64,000 bases of DNA from Rhodococcus sp. IEGM 1381 (GCF_030056795.1 NZ_JASHKQ010000003.1:62001-126000); one strand, 5' to 3'. Shown: positions 45,942-56,218, counted from the first letter of the stretch. The notes: generated from the letters alone by a model not told the origin. Translations and numbers: made by a program.

Positions 45942-46831
45942 CCGATGTGCACGAGATCGCGGATCTTCGCCAGCCTTCCGGGCCCGATCCCGTCCACTTC
46001 GGCGAGCTGATCGACAGAAATGAAGCGGCCGTTGGTCTCTCGCCAACTCACGATCGACGTCGCGGTCACCGGCCCGACCCCGGGTAACGCGTCCAACTCG
46101 GCCACGGTGGCGGCATTGAGGTCCACCGTCCCGCCGAGCGGCGAACCCGCAGGCAGATCGGCCGGGACCCCACCGTCCACCATTCCACCGCCCACGGCAA
46201 CGCCCTGAGTCGAGGAAGTGCCACTCACTGGCGGGGGTGCCTGTGGTGGCACGACACCGACGACGATCTGATCACCGTCGGCCACTCGCGCGGCCATGTT
46301 GAGCGCCAACAGATCGGCACCCTCGACAGGTCCTCCCGCCGCGGCGATCGCGTCCGCGATTCGCGAACCCGGTTGCAGCCGAACCAGTCCGGGCTGTACC
46401 ACCAGACCGACGACGCTCACGACCAGCTCGGCCTCCACTGCCGGTAGCGGTTCGGTGAGTACATCCGAATCCTTCGCATCGGATGCAACCACGGCCAGCG
46501 GTGGAGCAGGTGCAGGCGTCGGCGCATCTCGAAACACCGCGAATGCCGCGACGAGCACGACAAAAACGCCGGCTGCTGCCAGGGCGATGGCGCCCTGTCT
46601 TCCCGGGTCCACCCGAGCGGAACGCCATCGTTGCGGAAGTACGGACGACCACGGGGAACCGAGCCGAGGAGAACTCGAGATGAGCCAATCCGGTTCCGGA
46701 GTCGTCATGTCCGGGCCGGCTTCCTCCATCTCGACGCGCGCGGGCATCCCGTCCGGGCGTGCGGAATCAGGTTGTCTGCGCACGGCATTCAGTCGCGCCA
46801 CCGTGTGCGCCCGATCGTCGTCACCGCCCAT
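45938..46831 (-). CDS. comEA: ComEA-like DNA-binding protein
   Basis: A 297-residue protein with a cytoplasmic N-terminus of about 78 residues, one membrane helix (about 79-98), a Pro/Ala linker, an SLBB domain (about 135-195) and a C-terminal helix-hairpin-helix pair (VDLNAATVAELDALPGVGP, then VDQLAEVDGIGPGRLAKI). It should bind incoming double-stranded DNA outside the membrane and pass it to ComEC. The ATG at 46831 lies five bases after a palindrome resembling a LexA box (46836-46851). ComEA, comEC and holA are in one direction and probably co-transcribed. Confidence 0.88.
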   Translation of the reverse strand: MGGDDDRAHTVARLNAVRRQPDSARPDGMPARVEMEEAGPDMTTPEPDWLISSSPRLGSPWSSVLPQRWRSARVDPGRQGAIALAAAGVFVVLVAAFAVFRDAPTPAPAPPLAVVASDAKDSDVLTEPLPAVEAELVVSVVGLVVQPGLVRLQPGSRIADAIAAAGGPVEGADLLALNMAARVADGDQIVVGVVPPQAPPPVSGTSSTQGVAVGGGMVDGGVPADLPAGSPLGGTVDLNAATVAELDALPGVGPVTATSIVSWRETNGRFISVDQLAEVDGIGPGRLAKIRDLVHIG

Positions 46832-46835
46832 GCAT

Positions 46836-46851
46836 CAGAACGCTAGTTCTG
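46836..46851. promoter_or_regulatory. LexA-box-like palindrome before comEA
   Basis: CAGAAC-GCTA-GTTCTG is a perfect six-base inverted repeat with four-base spacer. It contains the core GAAC-N4-GTTC of actinobacterial SOS boxes (consensus TCGAAC-N4-GTTCGA). The outer bases differ from the consensus. It ends five bases before the comEA ATG, where bound LexA would block expression. Confidence 0.45.
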
Positions 46852-46940
46852 GCGGCCGGACTCACACGCAGCGAGACGCTGGTCGCGAATTGCCCTGTGC
46901 ACAACTCGATACCTGTGGATGATCGGTGGGATCAGCGCGA

Positions 46941-47789
46941 CTACCGGCGTCCCGGCGCCACGACAACGCCGACGGCACCGGGTCCGACATGCGCTCCCAG
47001 CACTGCACCGAAGGGATACACGTCGATGCTGGTGAAGCCCGGAATTCGAGAGGCCAGCATCGCAGCGACATCGTCGGCACGCTCCGCGCACAACATATGG
47101 TGCACGGCGAGCGCAACCCCCGAATCGTCACCGACCTCGGATGCGGCGGCGACGGCTGCGTCGACCAGTTTGTTCAGCGCCTTGGACGAGGTCCGCGTCT
47201 TCTCCCGCAGCACGAGTGAGCCTCCGCTGATGTGCAACACCGGCTTCATGGCCAGTGCAGTGCCGAGGAGGGCTGCGGCAGTGCCGATTCGACCTCCGCG
47301 TCGCAGATGGTCGAGGCGATCGACGACGATGAAGCACCTCGAGGTCGTCGACGCAGCGACGGCGCCGTGATAAACCGTGTCCAGGTCCGCTCCCCCGGCC
47401 GCCGAACGAGCAGCCGCCAGCACGGCAAATCCCAATCCCATTCCAGCAGAACCGGAATCGACCACTCGAACGGCAGTGCCAACCTTGTCCGCGGCCTGAC
47501 GCGCTGCTTCCCACGTGCTCGAGAGCCCCCGGGAGATGTGCAGCGCCACCACACCGGCCCCTCGACTGCGTTCGAGAGCCGCGGCATACACCTCGGTCAG
47601 CTCGCCCGGTGACGCGCCGGCGGTGGTCACCGGATTTCCCGATGCGGAGTGCTCGGGGATCTCGTCCACACCCTCACGATGGTCGATTCCGTCCACCAGT
47701 ACGTGCAATGGCACCACCGAGATTCCCCGCTCGGCCGCAAGCGTGGCAGGCAGGCAGGACGAGGAGTCGGTGACGACGGCGACGGTCAT
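46941..47789 (-). CDS. DegV-family fatty-acid-binding protein
   Basis: A 282-residue DegV protein. The N-terminal domain has [12 protein letters not shown] and the conserved [12 protein letters not shown]; the C-terminal domain has [16 protein letters not shown]. Family members bind a fatty acid and, in Gram-positive bacteria, supply fatty acid kinase FakA. The gene lies with octT and gpgP, so a link to acyl groups used in methylglucose lipopolysaccharide synthesis is tempting but unproven. ATG 47789 overlaps the octT stop (ATGA). Confidence 0.9.
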   Translation of the reverse strand: MTVAVVTDSSSCLPATLAAERGISVVPLHVLVDGIDHREGVDEIPEHSASGNPVTTAGASPGELTEVYAAALERSRGAGVVALHISRGLSSTWEAARQAADKVGTAVRVVDSGSAGMGLGFAVLAAARSAAGGADLDTVYHGAVAASTTSRCFIVVDRLDHLRRGGRIGTAAALLGTALAMKPVLHISGGSLVLREKTRTSSKALNKLVDAAVAAASEVGDDSGVALAVHHMLCAERADDVAAMLASRIPGFTSIDVYPFGAVLGAHVGPGAVGVVVAPGRR

Positions 47790-48556
47790 GGCTTCGGGGT
47801 CACTGCAGGGTTCACGGTCGACGCTGAGGCAGCCGCCGGTCGCAACGCCTCGAGCATTGCCTGTGCCACCGCACGATGCGCGTCCCACCCCCAGTGGATG
47901 CCGTCGGGGTTCGCGTCCTCGGATTCGATGTTCGGGCGCACCGCGTCCGCGAGATCGACCATCGGAACGTTCTTGTCCGTACTCCACGCCCGCAACGCAC
48001 GTACGGCGGGCTCGCGGCCCGAGTGCACCCGCCCGTAGGCATCGCAGCGGTGCACCGACGGATAGGTGCCGATGACGGGAAGTTCGGGACGGACGTAGGC
48101 CAATGCGGCGCGGGCCTGCTCCAGGTAGTCGACGCTGAGCCGCGGCGGCAGCGCAACGGGCCAACCCAGATGTGACAGAGCTGGTTGCACCGCTTGATAT
48201 CCCGCGCGAACCACGCGTCGCAGAGCCGGCGGTCTGATGTACCGGATCTGCTCCCGCAGCGCGGTAGGCAACGGCGAGGGAAGCGAATCCATGCCGCCGA
48301 TGGCGAACACGACGGCAGCGGCACGGGGAATCGCGGCCCACACTCGCGGATCCTGAGTCAGAGCCCACCACGCGTCACGACTCGTCCAGCCGATGCGCGC
48401 AACCAAATCCACTGTCCAACCGAGCTCGGCTGCAACCAGATTGGGCCACAGCCGCGGATCGTCCACCGGCAGCCCGCCCTCGGGTCCGTAATAACTCAGC
48501 GAGTCCGCGAGCACGAGCAGCGTGGGGCGCACCGCCATCTCGTCAGAGGACGTCAC
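47786..48556 (-). CDS. octT: Diglucosylglycerate octanoyltransferase (SGNH fold)
   Basis: A 256-residue SGNH-type acyltransferase. The nucleophile S19 is in [20 protein letters not shown] carries the block with conserved Gly/Asn-like position, and D218/H221 are in NPDGIHWG. In mycobacteria OctT (Rv2418c), in the same place, octanoylates diglucosylglycerate, an early step to methylglucose lipopolysaccharide; the assignment is by position and fold. The GTG at 48556 overlaps gpgP by 14 bases; an ATG at 48538 is an alternative start. Its partner gpgP makes glucosylglycerate upstream in the same pathway. Confidence 0.85.
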   Translation of the reverse strand: MTSSDEMAVRPTLLVLADSLSYYGPEGGLPVDDPRLWPNLVAAELGWTVDLVARIGWTSRDAWWALTQDPRVWAAIPRAAAVVFAIGGMDSLPSPLPTALREQIRYIRPPALRRVVRAGYQAVQPALSHLGWPVALPPRLSVDYLEQARAALAYVRPELPVIGTYPSVHRCDAYGRVHSGREPAVRALRAWSTDKNVPMVDLADAVRPNIESEDANPDGIHWGWDAHRAVAQAMLEALRPAAASASTVNPAVTPKP

Positions 48557-49196
48557 TGGCCACTCGCGCCGAGGCGTTCCACACGTCCAGGCGCCAGGAC
48601 GGCTGAGCGCCCGCTCCGTGTGCGCCGAGCTGTACCCAGCTGGTGTTGGCGAGCCCACCGAGCACCGGCCAACGGTCCGTCGGCAAATCGAGCAACGCTG
48701 CCGTCAGTGCCGCGATCAGGCCCCCGTGCGCTACGAGTACCAGTGGCCGCTGGTCGCCGGCGGCACCCCACTCGTCGACGCCGCTCAGAAGCTCGCGAAC
48801 CAGGGGAACACTGCGACGGGCGACGTCGATACGGCTTTCCCCGCCCGGTGGCGCGACGGTGGCATCGGCTCGCCATGCCGGCCGAGCGCCGGGTGCGATG
48901 TCGTCGACCTCGGTGTGGGTGAGACCCTGCCACTCGCCGAGATGGGTTTCGCGCAGCCGCTCGTCCTGTGTCACCGAAACACCGGCGGCGTCCCCCAGAG
49001 CAACGGCGGTGTCGAGCGCCCGTCGCAAGTCGGACGAGACGATCCGAATCGGCTCACGCGTCGCCAGCTCGGCAGCGGCCGTCGTGGCTTGGGTGCGACC
49101 GAGCTCGGACAGATCGGTATCGAGCTGACCCTGCATGCGGTCGGTGGCGTTGTATTGCGTCTGACCGTGCCGAAGCAGGATGAGCCGTCGGATCAT
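48543..49196 (-). CDS. gpgP: Histidine phosphatase, glucosyl-3-phosphoglycerate phosphatase
   Basis: A 217-residue phosphoglycerate-mutase-like phosphatase. The phospho-accepting H10 is in [10 protein letters not shown], with RRALDTA, a conserved glutamate region ([11 protein letters not shown]) and the second histidine in [10 protein letters not shown]. In mycobacteria GpgP (Rv2419c) dephosphorylates glucosyl-3-phosphoglycerate. Being coupled to octT supports that role; a general phosphatase activity is the alternative. ATG 49196 overlaps the rsfS stop (ATGA). Confidence 0.88.
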   Translation of the reverse strand: MIRRLILLRHGQTQYNATDRMQGQLDTDLSELGRTQATTAAAELATREPIRIVSSDLRRALDTAVALGDAAGVSVTQDERLRETHLGEWQGLTHTEVDDIAPGARPAWRADATVAPPGGESRIDVARRSVPLVRELLSGVDEWGAAGDQRPLVLVAHGGLIAALTAALLDLPTDRWPVLGGLANTSWVQLGAHGAGAQPSWRLDVWNASARVASDVL

Positions 49197-49582
49197 TGCT
49201 CCGATTCCGCAGCCGGGTGCTGGCCGAGACCGGGGACCTCGATGGTCGGGCAGTCCTTCCACAACCGCTCGAGGGCATAGAAGTTGCGCTCTTCGTTGTG
49301 TTGGACGTGGACGACGATGTCGGAGTAGTCCAACAACGCCCAGCGACCTTCCTTGGTCCCCTCGCGGCGGACGGGCTTGTGTCCGGCTTCACGAAGCTGA
49401 TCCTCGATGTTGTCCACGATCGAGTTGACCTGACGCTCGTTGGGCGCAGAGGCGATCACGAAGCAGTCGGTGATGTAGAGCTGGTCGGAGACGTCGAGGA
49501 TCACCACGTCGCTGGCCAGTTTGTCGTCGGCTGCGAGCGCGGCGATACGCGCCATCTCGGCGGCTTCGGCTGTTGCAGTCAC
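49193..49582 (-). CDS. rsfS: Ribosomal silencing factor RsfS
   Basis: A 129-residue Iojap/RsfS protein that binds L14 on the 50S subunit and blocks joining when nutrients are low. Conserved parts are [24 protein letters not shown] and [24 protein letters not shown] start 49582 overlaps the nadD stop (GTGA). The nadD-rsfS pair is conserved across bacteria and here continues into gpgP, octT and degV. Confidence 0.96.
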   Translation of the reverse strand: MTATAEAAEMARIAALAADDKLASDVVILDVSDQLYITDCFVIASAPNERQVNSIVDNIEDQLREAGHKPVRREGTKEGRWALLDYSDIVVHVQHNEERNFYALERLWKDCPTIEVPGLGQHPAAESEQ

Positions 49583-50355
49583 TTGGGTGTACTCCCACTC
49601 GTATGGTTCGGGTTCGCGGTCATTGCGCTGGTGACCGGCCCTTCCGGTTGCTTCTTCTGGGGTGCCGGCTCCGACATGGTGACGGAGCCGTCGAGGCGCA
49701 GCGCGCCTCGTGGTCTGTAGAGATTTCTCTTCGAGATGTATTGCACGACGCCGTCCGGCACGAGGTACCAGACAGGCCGATTCTCACCGGCTCGAAGTCG
49801 ACAGTCCGTCGACGATATCGCGAGTGCCGGGATTTCCATCAATGTGAGGGTGCCGGCAGGCAACGACCGGAGGTGGTTGGCCAGATGTTCGACGCCCAGC
49901 TCGAACCCCGGACGCGAGACTCCGACGAACTTGGCGAGCTCGAACAGCTCCTCCCAGTTCTGCCACGTCAAGATCGACTCGAGGGCGTCCGCGCCGGTGA
50001 TGAAGAAGAGCTCGGCATTAGGGTGCTGCGCCCGCAGATCGCGCAGGGTGTCGACGGTGTAGGTCGACTTCTCTCGATCGACGTCCACGCGACTGACGGA
50101 GAATCGGGGGTTGGACGCCGTCGCGATCACGGTCATCAGGTAGCGGTCTTCCGCTGGGCTGACCGTTGTCCCTTCCTTCTGCCAGGGGTTTCCGGTGGGC
50201 ACGAAGATGACCTCGTCCAGACCGAACTTGTTCGCCACTTCGCTGGCAGCGACGAGGTGCCCGTGGTGTATCGGGTCGAAGGTGCCGCCCATCACGCCCA
50301 ATCGGCGAACGGACTGCTTCCCTGTGTCGTCACCGGGGTCGTATTCGTGCTGCAC
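49579..50355 (-). CDS. nadD: Nicotinate-nucleotide adenylyltransferase
   Basis: A 258-residue enzyme that adenylates nicotinate mononucleotide in NAD synthesis. The nucleotidyltransferase motif [11 protein letters not shown] (23-33) and ISSTDCR near residue 200 are intact. About 40 Pro/Gln/Thr-rich residues extend the C-terminus beyond the usual length. GTG start 50355 has no Shine-Dalgarno, but TAGAAT (50364-50369) lies eight bases upstream, so the operon mRNA is probably leaderless. It leads nadD-rsfS-gpgP-octT-degV. Confidence 0.95.
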   Translation of the reverse strand: MQHEYDPGDDTGKQSVRRLGVMGGTFDPIHHGHLVAASEVANKFGLDEVIFVPTGNPWQKEGTTVSPAEDRYLMTVIATASNPRFSVSRVDVDREKSTYTVDTLRDLRAQHPNAELFFITGADALESILTWQNWEELFELAKFVGVSRPGFELGVEHLANHLRSLPAGTLTLMEIPALAISSTDCRLRAGENRPVWYLVPDGVVQYISKRNLYRPRGALRLDGSVTMSEPAPQKKQPEGPVTSAMTANPNHTSGSTPK

Positions 50356-50399
50356 AACCGCCGATTCTACGTCCGCTGCGCTGCCGGGCGTCACACGCC

Positions 50400-51815
50400 T
50401 CACACCGGCAGCAGACGTGAGACCACGGTGGCGAGCTGCTGGGCGGATCGGCACTCGTGCATGGCGATCACGTCGGCGTACACCTTGGCTGCCGAATCGC
50501 CGGATCCCCACTGTGATTTCGGTTCGGGATTGAGCCAGTACGCGTGCTTGGCCACCGAGACGATATGCGCCAACGCGGGCAGCTTGGGTTCGCGGTAGTT
50601 GGTGCGGGCGTCGCCGAGAATCAACACCGAACTGCGACTGGTGACCGCATGCGCGTACTTCTCGTCGAAGGTCGTCAGCGCGTGGCCGTAGTCCGAGTGG
50701 CCGTCGTACGTCACCAGATCGGACTCCCGGATGATGCGGCTCATCGCGGCACCGAGGTCGGAGCCGGAGTCGAAGAATCGCGTCACCTCGTCGGTGGAAT
50801 CGATGAAGGCAAAGATCCGAACACGCGAGAACTGCTCTCGCAGTGCATGCACCAACAGCAGGGTGAAGTTACTGAATCCCGCGACCGAGCCCGAAACATC
50901 GCACAGCACAACCAATTCGGGGCGTGCTCGGCGCGGCTTGCGCTCCACCAAGTCGATCGGAATGCCACCGGTGGACATCGACTTGCGCAGGGTACGTCGC
51001 AGATCGATCGAACCGTGCCTGCTTCTGCTGCGCCGCACTGCAAGTCGTGAGGCAAGCAGCCGAGCCAGCGGGGTGACGTTGCGTCGCAGCGCCGCCATCT
51101 CCGTGTCCGAGGCCCGCAGGAAGTCGACTTCCTCGGCCAGCTTGGGCACACCGTAACTTGCTACCCGCTCGCGGCCCAGCTTCTCTGCCGACCTCCGTCT
51201 CGTCTCGCTCTCGACCATCTTGCGAAGGTCCACGATGCGTTGCGCTGCAGTGCGTTTGGCCACTTCCGATTCGTAGTCGTCGGTGGGCCGATCCCGTGTG
51301 TCGTCGGCGCGGCCGAGCAGCCCATCGAGGATCTTGCGCAACAACGTATCGGGGGCGACGTCGCGCAGGGCCTGATAGGCCGAGAACGACGGTCCGTTCG
51401 AGGATTTGTACTGACCGAGCTCCTCCACCATCTGCGCCGCCAGCATCTGGGTCAACTCCGCGGCCTCGGCCGAATCGTCGGACAGCAGATCCACCAGCAG
51501 CTCTCGGAGCGCATCGATGTCGACGTCGCCGCCTTCTGTGCGGGGAAGCGCAGTGTCGATCTGTCCCGAGTCCCGCGTGCCCGACGCCACCGGAAACCAT
51601 AGGTCGAAGAGCGCGTCGAACACCCCGCGGTGCGTCGGTCGTCGCAGCAACGAGCAGGCCAGCCCCTCTCGCACAGCTTCCCGGTCGAGTAGATCCAGGA
51701 CCGACAGGACGCGTCCGGCATCTACGGTTTCCGACGGTCCCACCGAGATTCCGCGCTTTCGCAATGCCTCGACGAAGCCGACCAGATGCCCGGGAATTCC
51801 GTGCGGGGCCAACAT
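50400..51815 (-). CDS. VWA domain protein, CoxE-like
   Basis: A 471-residue protein with a helical N-terminal part (about 1-290) and a von Willebrand A domain. The metal-ion site starts with DVSGSVAGF at D306. The start ATG (51815) lies one base after the MoxR stop, so the two are coupled. MoxR ATPases with CoxE-type VWA partners act as chaperones for metal-enzyme assembly or stress. No such client enzyme is adjacent; in mycobacteria the pair (Rv2425c-Rv2426c) also sits alone near proA. The function is therefore open. Confidence 0.86.
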   Translation of the reverse strand: MLAPHGIPGHLVGFVEALRKRGISVGPSETVDAGRVLSVLDLLDREAVREGLACSLLRRPTHRGVFDALFDLWFPVASGTRDSGQIDTALPRTEGGDVDIDALRELLVDLLSDDSAEAAELTQMLAAQMVEELGQYKSSNGPSFSAYQALRDVAPDTLLRKILDGLLGRADDTRDRPTDDYESEVAKRTAAQRIVDLRKMVESETRRRSAEKLGRERVASYGVPKLAEEVDFLRASDTEMAALRRNVTPLARLLASRLAVRRSRSRHGSIDLRRTLRKSMSTGGIPIDLVERKPRRARPELVVLCDVSGSVAGFSNFTLLLVHALREQFSRVRIFAFIDSTDEVTRFFDSGSDLGAAMSRIIRESDLVTYDGHSDYGHALTTFDEKYAHAVTSRSSVLILGDARTNYREPKLPALAHIVSVAKHAYWLNPEPKSQWGSGDSAAKVYADVIAMHECRSAQQLATVVSRLLPV

Positions 51816-51816
51816 G

Positions 51817-52698
51817 TCAGTTCAGCCGCAGTTCGGCGGCCGCACGCACCTGATCGGACTGATGCTTGAGCACCACTCCCAGCGTCGTCCGGACCGCATC
51901 CTCGTCGAGGGTGTCCATTCCGAGGGCCAGCAGCGTGCGACCCCAGTCGATCGTCTCGGCGACGGAAGGCAACTTCTTGAGCTGCATTCCCCGAAGTACA
52001 CGGACGGTCTTGATCATCTGCTCGGCAATCGCCTCGGGCAGTTCCGGAACCCGACTGGCCAGGATTCGACGCTCGAGGTCCGCGTCGGGGAAGTCGAGGT
52101 GCAGGAAGAGGCAGCGGCGCTTGAGGGCCTCCGACAGTTCGCGAGTCGCGTTGGACGTCAGCACCACGAACGGGGTGCGCTCGGCCGTGATGGTACCGAG
52201 CTCGGGAATGGTGATCGCGAAGTCGCTGAGCACCTCGAGCAGCAGTCCTTCGATCTCGACGTCGGCCTTGTCGGTCTCGTCGATGAGCAGCACGGTGGGG
52301 TCGGTACGCCGAATGGCCTGCAGCAGCGGCCGCGCCAGCAGGAACTCCTCGGAGAAGACGTCCAGCTTGGTCGAATCCCAATCGGCACTGGTTCCCGACT
52401 GGATCCGCAGGATCTGCTTGGCGTGGTTCCACTCGTACAGGGCGCGGGCCTCGTCGACGCCCTCGTAGCACTGCAACCGCACCAGCTCGGCACCCGTCGT
52501 CTGGGCCACGGCGCGGGCGAGTTCGGTCTTGCCGACACCCGCCGGGCCCTCGATGAGCAGCGGCTTGCCGAGGCGGTCGGCGAGAAAGACCGAGGTGGCT
52601 GTGGCCTTGTCGGCCAGATAGCCCGTTTCTGCCAGACGCTCGAGGACGTCGTTCACACTCGCGAACAGCGGGGGTGTCGTCGGTAGGGCACGATCCAC
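51817..52698 (-). CDS. MoxR-type AAA+ ATPase
   Basis: A 293-residue AAA+ ATPase. Walker A GPAGVGKT is at 51-58, Walker B is VLLIDETDKAD, sensor 1 is VLTSNATRELSEAL, with arginine finger region KRRCLFLHLDFPD. GTG start 52698 has AGGAG seven bases upstream; the longer open frame is not needed. It is coupled to the VWA protein and likely acts with it as an ATP-driven chaperone. It begins 44 bases after the proA stop, so it may be co-transcribed with proA. Confidence 0.9.
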   Translation of the reverse strand: MDRALPTTPPLFASVNDVLERLAETGYLADKATATSVFLADRLGKPLLIEGPAGVGKTELARAVAQTTGAELVRLQCYEGVDEARALYEWNHAKQILRIQSGTSADWDSTKLDVFSEEFLLARPLLQAIRRTDPTVLLIDETDKADVEIEGLLLEVLSDFAITIPELGTITAERTPFVVLTSNATRELSEALKRRCLFLHLDFPDADLERRILASRVPELPEAIAEQMIKTVRVLRGMQLKKLPSVAETIDWGRTLLALGMDTLDEDAVRTTLGVVLKHQSDQVRAAAELRLN

Positions 52699-52742
52699 GT
52701 CACAACTCCTGATGATCGGGTTTGGTCGGTACGGCAGGGGCG

Positions 52743-54023
52743 TCAGACATCTCGGACGTGTCCGTCGCCCCACACGGTCCACTTGGTCGAGGTCAGTTCG
52801 GGCAATCCCATGGGCCCTCGGGCGTGCAGCTTCTGGGTGGAGATACCGATCTCGGCTCCGAAGCCGAATTGCTCGCCGTCGGTGAATGCGGTGGAGGCAT
52901 TGACCATCACGGCAGCCGCGTCGACGCGTTGGGTGAACTCGCGCGCGGCACCGATATCGGATGCGACGATCGCCTCGGTGTGGCCGGTTCCGTATCGATC
53001 GATGTGCTCGATCGCCTCCTCGATGCCGCCCACGACCTTCAGCGCGATGTCGAGTGAGAGGTACTCCTGCGACCAGTCCTCGTCGTGAGCGGGGACCAGC
53101 CCGGGCAGGTCGCCGTGCACCGTGACGCTGTGCATCTGGAACGCCTGGAGCAGCCGCGGCACCATGGTGTCGGCGATCGCAGCGTCGACCAGTACGGTCT
53201 CGGCCGCGTTGCAGACGCTGACTCGGCGGGTCTTGGCGTTGAGCACGATCTTCTCGGCAATGTCCGGATCGGCCGAGGAGTGGACGTACACGTGGCAGTT
53301 TCCGACTCCGGTCTCGATGGTCGGGACCGTGGCATCGCGAACAACGGCAGCGATCAGTCCCGCGCCCCCTCGGGGGATCACCACGTCCACCAGACCGCGC
53401 GCCTGGATCAGGTGGGTGACCGTGGCGCGATCCGCACTGCCCAGCAGTTGTACGGCGGCCTCGGGCAGACCGTGTTCGCGCAACGCCCCTTGCAGGGCGT
53501 CGACCAATGCCGCATTGGATCGGGCCGCCGAGGACGAACCGCGCAACAGCACCGCGTTGCCGGACTTGAACGCGAGACCGAACGCATCGACGGTGACGTT
53601 GGGGCGCGCCTCGTAGACCATGCCCACCACCCCGAGTGGGACCCTCGACTGCCGAATCTCGAGCCCGTTGGGAAGCGTCGAACCGCGGATGACCCCGCCG
53701 ATCGGATCCGGCAGCGCGGCGACCTGTCGCAGACCTGCCGCGATGCCGTCGATGCGCGAGGCGGTCAACCGCAGTCGATCCAGCAGACCCTCGTCGGTAC
53801 CCCCTGCCCGCGCGATTTCGATGTCGGCCGCGTTCGCAGCCAGGATCGAATCCGCAGCAGCAACCACGGCATCGGCGGCGGTATGCAGCAACGAGTCCTT
53901 CTCAGCGGTCGTCAGCAACGCCAGCGCACGCGAGGCGATCCGCGCTCGACGAGCGGCCGCGTGCACGTTCTCACGCTCGTCGAGCGTCGTGGACACCGAT
54001 TCGGCCGAGACGGAAGCAGTCAT
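52743..54023 (-). CDS. proA: Gamma-glutamyl phosphate reductase
   Basis: A 426-residue enzyme of proline synthesis that reduces gamma-glutamyl phosphate to glutamate semialdehyde with NADPH. The catalytic C271 is in [16 protein letters not shown], and [14 protein letters not shown] and [11 protein letters not shown] are typical. The ATG at 54023 has no ribosome-binding site; TAGTGT (54031-54036) seven bases upstream suggests a leaderless mRNA. It is divergent from the Old Yellow Enzyme gene. Confidence 0.97.
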   Translation of the reverse strand: MTASVSAESVSTTLDERENVHAAARRARIASRALALLTTAEKDSLLHTAADAVVAAADSILAANAADIEIARAGGTDEGLLDRLRLTASRIDGIAAGLRQVAALPDPIGGVIRGSTLPNGLEIRQSRVPLGVVGMVYEARPNVTVDAFGLAFKSGNAVLLRGSSSAARSNAALVDALQGALREHGLPEAAVQLLGSADRATVTHLIQARGLVDVVIPRGGAGLIAAVVRDATVPTIETGVGNCHVYVHSSADPDIAEKIVLNAKTRRVSVCNAAETVLVDAAIADTMVPRLLQAFQMHSVTVHGDLPGLVPAHDEDWSQEYLSLDIALKVVGGIEEAIEHIDRYGTGHTEAIVASDIGAAREFTQRVDAAAVMVNASTAFTDGEQFGFGAEIGISTQKLHARGPMGLPELTSTKWTVWGDGHVRDV

Positions 54024-54136
54024 GAACTACACACTAATAGGGCCGGGAATGAAGCGGTGTCGCCGCGTCGTTGCAGCACAACGTGGAGATCACCGACGTC
54101 ATGGACGTCGATACCGACAGACCGGAGGAACCACCT

Positions 54137-55255
54137 GTGAGTGCCTTGTTCGAGCCTCTGACCCTGCGCGAAGTCACCTTCCCCAACCGGGTATGGATGG
54201 CACCGATGTGCCAGTACTCGGCCGACGACTCGGGCCCGTACGTCGGCGCTGCGGGTGACTGGCACCGAACACATCTGGTGAGCCGCGCGGTCGGCGGGGC
54301 AGGCCTGATCATCACCGAAGCCACCGCAGTCAGCCCGGAGGGTCGCATCAGCCCGTCGGACCTGGGTATCTGGAACGACACCCAGGCAGATGCCTTGGCG
54401 AAGATCGTCGCCGAGATCTCGTCCTTCGGTTCCGTCCCGGGCATCCAGTTGGCACACGCGGGCCGCAAGGGTTCCACTGCGGCTCCCTGGCTCGGCGGCA
54501 AGTCGCTGCCCGCGGAGGATCCCCGAAGCTGGGAGACCGTCGGTCCGAGCGCGGTCGCCTTCGGAGATTATGCGACGCCACGCGAGGCAACCGGCGACGA
54601 CATCGCGAAGATCGTCGACGACTTTCGCTCTGCGGCGCAGCGCGCATCGAAGGCCGGGTTCCAGGTGGCCGAAGTGCACGGCGCGCACGGATACCTCTTG
54701 CACCAGTTCCTGTCGCCTGCGAGCAATACCCGCACCGACGCCTACGGCGGCGACTTCGCGGGCCGCACCCGGCTACTGATCGAGGTGGTCGACGCGGTCC
54801 GTCAGGTGTGGCCGGCCGAGCTTCCGGTGTTCGTCCGCCTGTCGGCGACGGACTGGCTCGACGAGCCCGAGAACACTGAGGGCACAGCCGAACTGGAGGC
54901 CCCTAGCTGGACGTCGGATCAGACTGTCGCGTTGTCGCAGATCCTCACCGAACACGGGGTGGATCTGGTCGATACCTCCACCGGAGGAAACGTGCACGCA
55001 AAGATTCCGGTCGGTCCCGGCTACCAGGTTCCGTTCGCACGACGAATCCAGAACGAGACCACGATGCCCGCCGCCGCGGTCGGCATGATCACCGAACCCA
55101 AGCAGGCGGAGGATATCGTTTCGCTGGGCGAGGCGACCGCTGTGCTGCTGGCGCGCGAGCTACTGCGCGATCCCTACTGGCCACGGCGCGCTGCCCGCGA
55201 ACTCGGTGTCGAGATGACTCCGGCCGTGGCACCGCAGTACGAGCGGGCCTACTGA
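54137..55255 (+). CDS. NADH:flavin oxidoreductase, YqjM-like Old Yellow Enzyme
   Basis: A 372-residue FMN TIM-barrel enoate reductase. The active-site cysteine of the YqjM class is in MAPMCQYSA, the substrate-binding residues in EVHGAHGYLLHQFLSP, and the Tyr/Asp region in NTRTDAYGGDFAGR. Such enzymes reduce activated C=C bonds with NADPH; the natural substrate is unknown. GTG start at 54137 is fixed by GGAGG eight bases upstream. It converges with the hydroxyacid dehydrogenase, four bases between stops. Confidence 0.92.
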   Translation: MSALFEPLTLREVTFPNRVWMAPMCQYSADDSGPYVGAAGDWHRTHLVSRAVGGAGLIITEATAVSPEGRISPSDLGIWNDTQADALAKIVAEISSFGSVPGIQLAHAGRKGSTAAPWLGGKSLPAEDPRSWETVGPSAVAFGDYATPREATGDDIAKIVDDFRSAAQRASKAGFQVAEVHGAHGYLLHQFLSPASNTRTDAYGGDFAGRTRLLIEVVDAVRQVWPAELPVFVRLSATDWLDEPENTEGTAELEAPSWTSDQTVALSQILTEHGVDLVDTSTGGNVHAKIPVGPGYQVPFARRIQNETTMPAAAVGMITEPKQAEDIVSLGEATAVLLARELLRDPYWPRRAARELGVEMTPAVAPQYERAY

Positions 55256-55259
55256 GGTC

Positions 55260-56216
55260 TCACACAACAAAACCGAGCTTCTTGTCCACGACATTGAGCA
55301 GGGGTTCGCCCCGAAAATATCGACGTGCGTTGTCGGCGAACACCTCTGCGAGTCGCTGCTTCCACCCCGATGCGTCACCGCTCATGTGCGGAGTGAGGAT
55401 CACGTTCTCGGCCGTCCACAACGGATGGTCGGCCGAGAGCGGCTCGGTCTCGAACACGTCCAGCGCGGCACCGGTGATGTGTCCGCTACCGAGATGCTTC
55501 AACAGAGCCTCGGTATCGAGCAGCTCACCGCGGCCCACATTGATCACCCGCGCGCCAAGACTCATCGCAGCCAGCACCGAATCGTCGACCAAACCCCTCG
55601 TCTGGTCGGTCAACGGGGCAACCAGAACCAGGTAGTCGGCCCGCGCTACTTCGTCCACCAGATCATCACTGGCGTATACGGCGCCGAAGTCTCGGTCGCC
55701 TTCTCGTGCTGTTCGACCCACGCCCGAGACCGACATTCCCACTGCACTCAGCAGATTTGCGATGGCACGACCGATCGCTCCGGTGCCCACGATCATCGCG
55801 CGTGCACCATCGATGCGTTCGGTCTCGCGGTGTTGCCAGATCTTCGAATGCTGCAGTGCGCGTGAACGTTCGGAGTCCTTGGCGAACGCGAGGATTTGAG
55901 CCAGCACGAACTCCGCGATCGGTCGATCGAAGACACCACGCGAATTGGTCACCACCACATCGGATTCCACCAGCTCGTCGAACATCAACGAGTCCACGCC
56001 GGCAGCGGCGATATGGATCCACTTCAGCGAACCGCAGCGCGGCCACGCGGATTCGACTGCATGCGAGAAGAAATCCCACAGGAGCAACGCGTCGGCACCG
56101 TCGACGGCATCCGCCAGGGTGTCGGCCGTGGCGTATCTGACGTCGGCGACCTCCGCGACGGACTCGAGTCCGTCGGGAAGGTCGCCGGCATGCAGAACGA
56201 CGAGAACCGGTGCCAC
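55260..56216 (-). CDS. D-isomer-specific 2-hydroxyacid dehydrogenase
   Basis: A 318-residue NAD(P)-dependent dehydrogenase. The Rossmann motif is IVGTGAIGRAIAN; the catalytic Arg is near VINVGRGEL, the Glu follows, and the His is in VILTPHMSGDAS. This matches glyoxylate/hydroxypyruvate reductase-like members. GTG start 56216 lies two bases after the MHS transporter stop, so it depends on that transcript. In the catabolic locus it may handle a 2-oxo or 2-hydroxy acid product; the substrate is not evident. Confidence 0.88.
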   Translation of the reverse strand: MAPVLVVLHAGDLPDGLESVAEVADVRYATADTLADAVDGADALLLWDFFSHAVESAWPRCGSLKWIHIAAAGVDSLMFDELVESDVVVTNSRGVFDRPIAEFVLAQILAFAKDSERSRALQHSKIWQHRETERIDGARAMIVGTGAIGRAIANLLSAVGMSVSGVGRTAREGDRDFGAVYASDDLVDEVARADYLVLVAPLTDQTRGLVDDSVLAAMSLGARVINVGRGELLDTEALLKHLGSGHITGAALDVFETEPLSADHPLWTAENVILTPHMSGDASGWKQRLAEVFADNARRYFRGEPLLNVVDKKLGFVV

Positions 56217-56218
56217 TT

